Source of the DNA: an uncultured SAR86 cluster bacterium
GTDB lineage: Bacteria > Pseudomonadota > Gammaproteobacteria > Magnimaribacterales > D2472
NCBI GenBank assembly: GCA_905181595.1
Contig: CAJIYI010000001.1
Coordinates: 959,938 to 1,023,937, forward strand
DNA: 64,000 nt
Reading direction: 5' to 3'
Shown here: piece by piece, positions 61,106 to 64,000 of the stretch
Position numbering within the stretch: the first letter of the stretch is position 1
How the letters are laid out: each line of letters begins with the position of its first letter
The notes under the pieces: model-generated
What the model was told of the DNA's origin: nothing
What the model saw: only the letters and a program-made list of their open reading frames with translations
The model's database searches: none
Made by a program: the position numbers and the translations under genes

Positions 61106-61663
61106 ATGGACGCAATTACAAATCTTATTTCACGAAACTCACCGAGAGAATTAACAACTCCCATACCTTCAAAAAATCAAATGGATACAGTTTATCAAGC
61201 AGCTTTAAGAGCGCCTGATCATGCATGGCTTAGACCCTCTCGTTTTATAGAAGTTACAGGTAAAGGCCTCGACAAGCTCTCAGATCTTTTTTCAGAGTAT
61301 TCAATGAAAGACATAGAAGATGTGACTCCTATTCAGCTAGAAAAATACAAATCTGCTCCATACAGAGCACCAATGGTTATAGTGCTGATTACAAAAATTT
61401 CTGATCACCCCAAAGTTCCAGAAATAGAGCAAATGCTTTCAACGGCAGCTGCTGCGCAAAGCATTCTGCTGGCTCTGCATGCGCAAAACTTTGCGGGGAT
61501 GTGGAGAACTGGAAAACTCGCTTTTAATAAAAAGATGGTTGAGTACCTTGATTTATCTTCTGACCACCAAATCATTGGTTACCTTTATGTAGGAACTCCT
61601 ACTGGAACAATGAAAGCCATACCTGAGCTTGATATAGAAAAATTTGTTACCCGCTGGGATTGA
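61106..61663 (+). CDS. nitroreductase family protein, YdjA-like
   Basis: 185 residues. The compact FMN-reductase fold of YdjA: ALRAPDHAWLRPSRFIEVTG, APMVIVLITKISDHPKVPEIEQM, STAAAAQSILLALHAQNFAGMWRTG and IIGYLYVGTPTG. Likely an FMN-dependent oxidoreductase; the physiological substrate is unknown. Followed by a terminator. Confidence 0.88.
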   Translation: MDAITNLISRNSPRELTTPIPSKNQMDTVYQAALRAPDHAWLRPSRFIEVTGKGLDKLSDLFSEYSMKDIEDVTPIQLEKYKSAPYRAPMVIVLITKISDHPKVPEIEQMLSTAAAAQSILLALHAQNFAGMWRTGKLAFNKKMVEYLDLSSDHQIIGYLYVGTPTGTMKAIPELDIEKFVTRWD

Positions 61664-61716
61664 TATGAAAACTCCTAATATCTTAGGCGATAAATAATTG
61701 AAACAAAATTAGATCC

Positions 61717-61739
61717 GAGAGCTTTGCTCTCCCTTTTTT
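61717..61739 (+). terminator. Rho-independent terminator after the nitroreductase
   Basis: GAGAGC/GCTCTC stem (61717-61722 and 61726-61731) with a TTT loop, followed by CC and six T residues. It lies between the nitroreductase and dsbD. Confidence 0.85.
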
Positions 61740-61755
61740 ATTACAATGGTTTAAC

Positions 61756-63705
61756 ATGAAAAACATGAAAAACATTATCTTAATAAGCAGTCTATTGATC
61801 TGTGCAGCAATTGCTGCAAATCCTGTAGAGACAGGTCATGCAAGAGCTAGCTTAATTACCAATATTGAAAATTCTACTCAAGAATCTTTTTATGTTGGTG
61901 TGAGATTAGAGATGCAAGATGGTTGGCATACCTATTGGGAAAATCCCGGTGATTCCGGCAGCCCATTTGAAGCTAAGTGGAAAGTAAGTGACGGCACTGT
62001 AGTGGAGAATGTTCAATGGCCGACCCCTGTAACGATACCGTATCCACCTTTAATGACATTTGGGTATGAGGGTGATGTTGTTTTTCCATTCAAAGTTTTT
62101 CGCTCTCTTGACTCTCCACTTGAAAAGATAAGTCTAGAGTTTGATTTTTTAATTTGTGCAGATATTTGCATCCCTGAAAGCGCATCTTTAACCCTAGATT
62201 TATCTTCAGCTCCTCCTAGCCTTCTTTTAAATAAAGCGGTAACAAATCTACCAACAAACTTTATTCAAACAAACAGTTCAAGCGATCAAGAAACCTTGAA
62301 AGTAACCTTTCAATCCTCTGAAGAAATTAAGAGCGCGTATCTTTTTCCCAAGCAAGATAATGTGTTTGTCTACACACCCTCTCAAAAACTGGTCAAGTTA
62401 AACGACGACACCTATGAGATTAGTGTTCCACTCTTAAGCTCAGATATAAACTTCTTTTCAGGTATTTTAAGTTTAAACGGAGAAGGGTTTCAGATAGAGG
62501 AAAATCTTCAATCTGTTTCTAGCATGTCCTTATGGCAGGCCATTCTATTTGCCTTAATTGGTGGGTTGATATTGAACTTGATGCCCTGCGTTTTCCCAGT
62601 AATTTCTTTAAAAGTATTGAGTTTTGTTTCTATGGGTGGAGACGATCATGCAAAAATTAGAACTCATGCCCTCTCATTTGCGGGAGGTGTTATGTCTACG
62701 TTTATATCAATTGCAACGGCCTTACTTATTATTCGATCAAGTGGGTCTATGATTGGTTGGGGTTACCAATTGCAATCCCCTATCGTCGTAGGAATTTTAA
62801 CCCTTATCATGCTTGGAATTGGCTTAGTGCTTTTGACTAATATTAATTTTGCTGCTGGATTAACTACCTTAGGCTCAAGTGTCCAATCAAGAAATGATTA
62901 TTCTGGCTCTTTCTTTACGGGTGTTCTGGCTGTGGTCGTAGCATCACCTTGTACAGCTCCATTTATGGGTGCAGCAATTGGTTATGCTTTATTGCAACCA
63001 TCTTTCGCAACTTTACCAATATTCATAGCTCTTGGCCTTGGCTTTGCAGGGCCCTATTTAATCCTTGCTTTGAAACCTCAATGGATAAGCGCGCTCCCAA
63101 AACCTGGCGCTTGGATGGAAACCCTTAAACAATTTTTTGCATTTCCAATGATTGCCACAGCTTTGTGGCTAATGTGGGTTTTTATGGTGCAAACATCAGG
63201 AGATGCGTTAATTTTGTTACTAATTTTAAGCTTAATACTTGGTGCGGCGGTTTGGATGATTGCAACATTTAAAGGGAGATGGAAATGGATTGGCATGATC
63301 ATGACTGTCATTACAGCCTTTCAGATCTTTAATAACCTTCCAGCCTCTTCAAATGAGATGAGGGTAGATGCATCTGCAGAAAAATGGAGCCTTGAGATTG
63401 AGTCAGAAATGCAATCTCAAAATCAAGCCTATCTAATAAATTTTACAGCAGCATGGTGCATTACCTGCCAGACAAATGAAAAGACTGCGCTTGCAAGAGA
63501 AAAAGTAAAAGAATACTTAGCAGAAGAAAATATTACTTACGTTAAAGCAGATTGGACAAATCGGAATGAAGAAATTGCAATTGGCTTGGCAAAATACGAG
63601 AGAACTGGAATTCCTCTGTACATTTTTTGGAAACCAGGCATGCGTGGTTCTAAAATTTTACCAGCCGTTCTAACGGAAGATTCATTAATAAAGTCAATGC
63701 AATGA
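61756..63705 (+). CDS. dsbD: thiol:disulfide interchange protein DsbD-like (ScsB-type N-terminus)
   Basis: 649 residues, longer than E. coli DsbD. Signal peptide, then a periplasmic domain (GWHTYWENPGDSGSPFEAKW, FLICADICIPES) of the DsbD/ScsB type, a membrane domain with about eight helices and the paired redox Cys in NLMPCVFPVISLKVLSF and VVASPCTAPFMGAAIGYAL, and a C-terminal thioredoxin-like domain (FTAAWCITCQTNEKTAL). It moves reducing power from cytoplasmic thioredoxin to the periplasm. The next start overlaps its stop as ATGA-type. Confidence 0.9.
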   Translation: MKNMKNIILISSLLICAAIAANPVETGHARASLITNIENSTQESFYVGVRLEMQDGWHTYWENPGDSGSPFEAKWKVSDGTVVENVQWPTPVTIPYPPLMTFGYEGDVVFPFKVFRSLDSPLEKISLEFDFLICADICIPESASLTLDLSSAPPSLLLNKAVTNLPTNFIQTNSSSDQETLKVTFQSSEEIKSAYLFPKQDNVFVYTPSQKLVKLNDDTYEISVPLLSSDINFFSGILSLNGEGFQIEENLQSVSSMSLWQAILFALIGGLILNLMPCVFPVISLKVLSFVSMGGDDHAKIRTHALSFAGGVMSTFISIATALLIIRSSGSMIGWGYQLQSPIVVGILTLIMLGIGLVLLTNINFAAGLTTLGSSVQSRNDYSGSFFTGVLAVVVASPCTAPFMGAAIGYALLQPSFATLPIFIALGLGFAGPYLILALKPQWISALPKPGAWMETLKQFFAFPMIATALWLMWVFMVQTSGDALILLLILSLILGAAVWMIATFKGRWKWIGMIMTVITAFQIFNNLPASSNEMRVDASAEKWSLEIESEMQSQNQAYLINFTAAWCITCQTNEKTALAREKVKEYLAEENITYVKADWTNRNEEIAIGLAKYERTGIPLYIFWKPGMRGSKILPAVLTEDSLIKSMQ

Positions 63706-64000
63706 AACTTTACATAAACCTCATAGCCTCTTTTTTGATTGCAAGTATAAGCTTTGCAGGTGACATTGAATTACAGAACCCCTCAACAAATCAAAAGGCC
63801 CCAGATTTCTCTGGCATTAATAGTTATGGAGAAATGATTAGACTGTCTGATTTTATCGGCAAACCGGTCATATTAGAATGGACTAATCATGAGTGCCCCT
63901 ATGTAGCAAGGCATTACAACGAAAATAACATGCAAGCTGTGCAAAAAATTGCTCAGGATCAGGAAATCATCTGGCTCAGTATTATCTCTTCAACGCCTGG
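63702..64000 (+). CDS. periplasmic redoxin/thioredoxin-like protein (3' end outside window)
   Basis: ATG at 63702, four-base overlap with dsbD. The visible 99 codons give a signal peptide (NLIASFLIASISFAG) and an AhpC/TSA-type fold start (KAPDFSGINSYGEMIRLSDF, then GKPVILEWTNHECPYVARHYN). The N-x-E-C-P-Y-V motif puts a single Cys at the active-site position. Probably a periplasmic redoxin supplied with electrons by the DsbD-like protein. Confidence 0.85.
   Translation, partial: MKLYINLIASFLIASISFAGDIELQNPSTNQKAPDFSGINSYGEMIRLSDFIGKPVILEWTNHECPYVARHYNENNMQAVQKIAQDQEIIWLSIISSTP

Noticed and set aside
1-64000. CRISPR arrays, insertion sequences, prophage genes, restriction or toxin-antitoxin modules
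   Set aside because: No regularly spaced repeats, transposase motifs, integrase or phage structural genes were seen on either strand; the XRE regulator at 45778 lacks a toxin-like partner.

Overview
The window is an AT-rich, gene-dense stretch of a marine gammaproteobacterial chromosome. The gene set (green-tuned proteorhodopsin, large TonB-dependent receptors, short intergenic gaps, gammaproteobacterial gene orders such as tig-clpP-clpX-lon-hupB-ppiD and hda/CDP-alcohol transferase/DUF2066 opposite purM-purN) fits a streamlined surface-ocean heterotroph of the SAR86 type. That taxonomic label is inference from gene content, not from a marker search. No rRNA, prophage, insertion sequence or CRISPR array was seen.

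Layout. 1-5.2 kb (+): tail of a TonB receptor, then a tight run of a secreted alpha/beta-hydrolase-like protein, an SLC13-type transporter, gamma-glutamyltransferase and an EthD-like protein. 5.2-7.8 kb (-): gltX, dnaQ, rnhA. 7.8-10 kb (+): gloB, mltD. 10-13.4 kb (-): oppABC without ATPases. 13.4-19.5 kb (-): two tandem TonB receptors. 19.8 kb: fabI. 20.6-28.6 kb (-): ppiD, hupB, lon, clpX, clpP, tig, tRNA-His. 28.7-32 kb: glutamate dehydrogenase, GST, trhO, tRNA-Arg and tRNA-Pro. 32-37.5 kb: folD, folE, a DUF4389 protein, gpsA, htpG, DUF2256, a DUF4149-type protein, tRNA-Asp. 37.6-38.7 kb: proteorhodopsin with a Fur-like site upstream, tRNA-Val. 38.8-43.9 kb: hemolysin III family, SDR, SnoaL-like, EamA transporter, xseA, M23 peptidase. 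43.9-49.1 kb: TlpA-like, wrbA, DUF2069, a coupled membrane/XRE/membrane trio, sppA, hchA-like. 49.1-51.9 kb: a higher-GC block with a nucleotide-transporter-like MFS protein, an exported MDR-family reductase and a 42-aa protein. 51.9-59.3 kb: hda, CDP-alcohol phosphotransferase, DUF2066, purM, purN, DUF3108, dcd, recR, dnaX. 59.3-64 kb: recX, envelope proteins, MAPEG, nitroreductase, dsbD and the start of a redoxin.

Functionally the window mixes housekeeping (replication, proteostasis, purine and folate metabolism, cell wall) with a scavenging surface (TonB receptors, Opp, SLC13, GGT), light-driven proton pumping, and detoxification of thiols and aldehydes (gloB, hchA-like, GST, MAPEG, GGT).

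The most striking feature is that at least ten genes, including the usually essential or highly conserved dnaX, clpP and clpX, are broken into two or three overlapping reading frames. Ten of the eleven shifts inferred are repaired by skipping exactly one base, and each repaired gene has a length that is a multiple of three and close to its family. Consensus insertion errors are the simplest explanation, but the one-sided direction deserves a check. I annotate these as single genes with the shift position stated.
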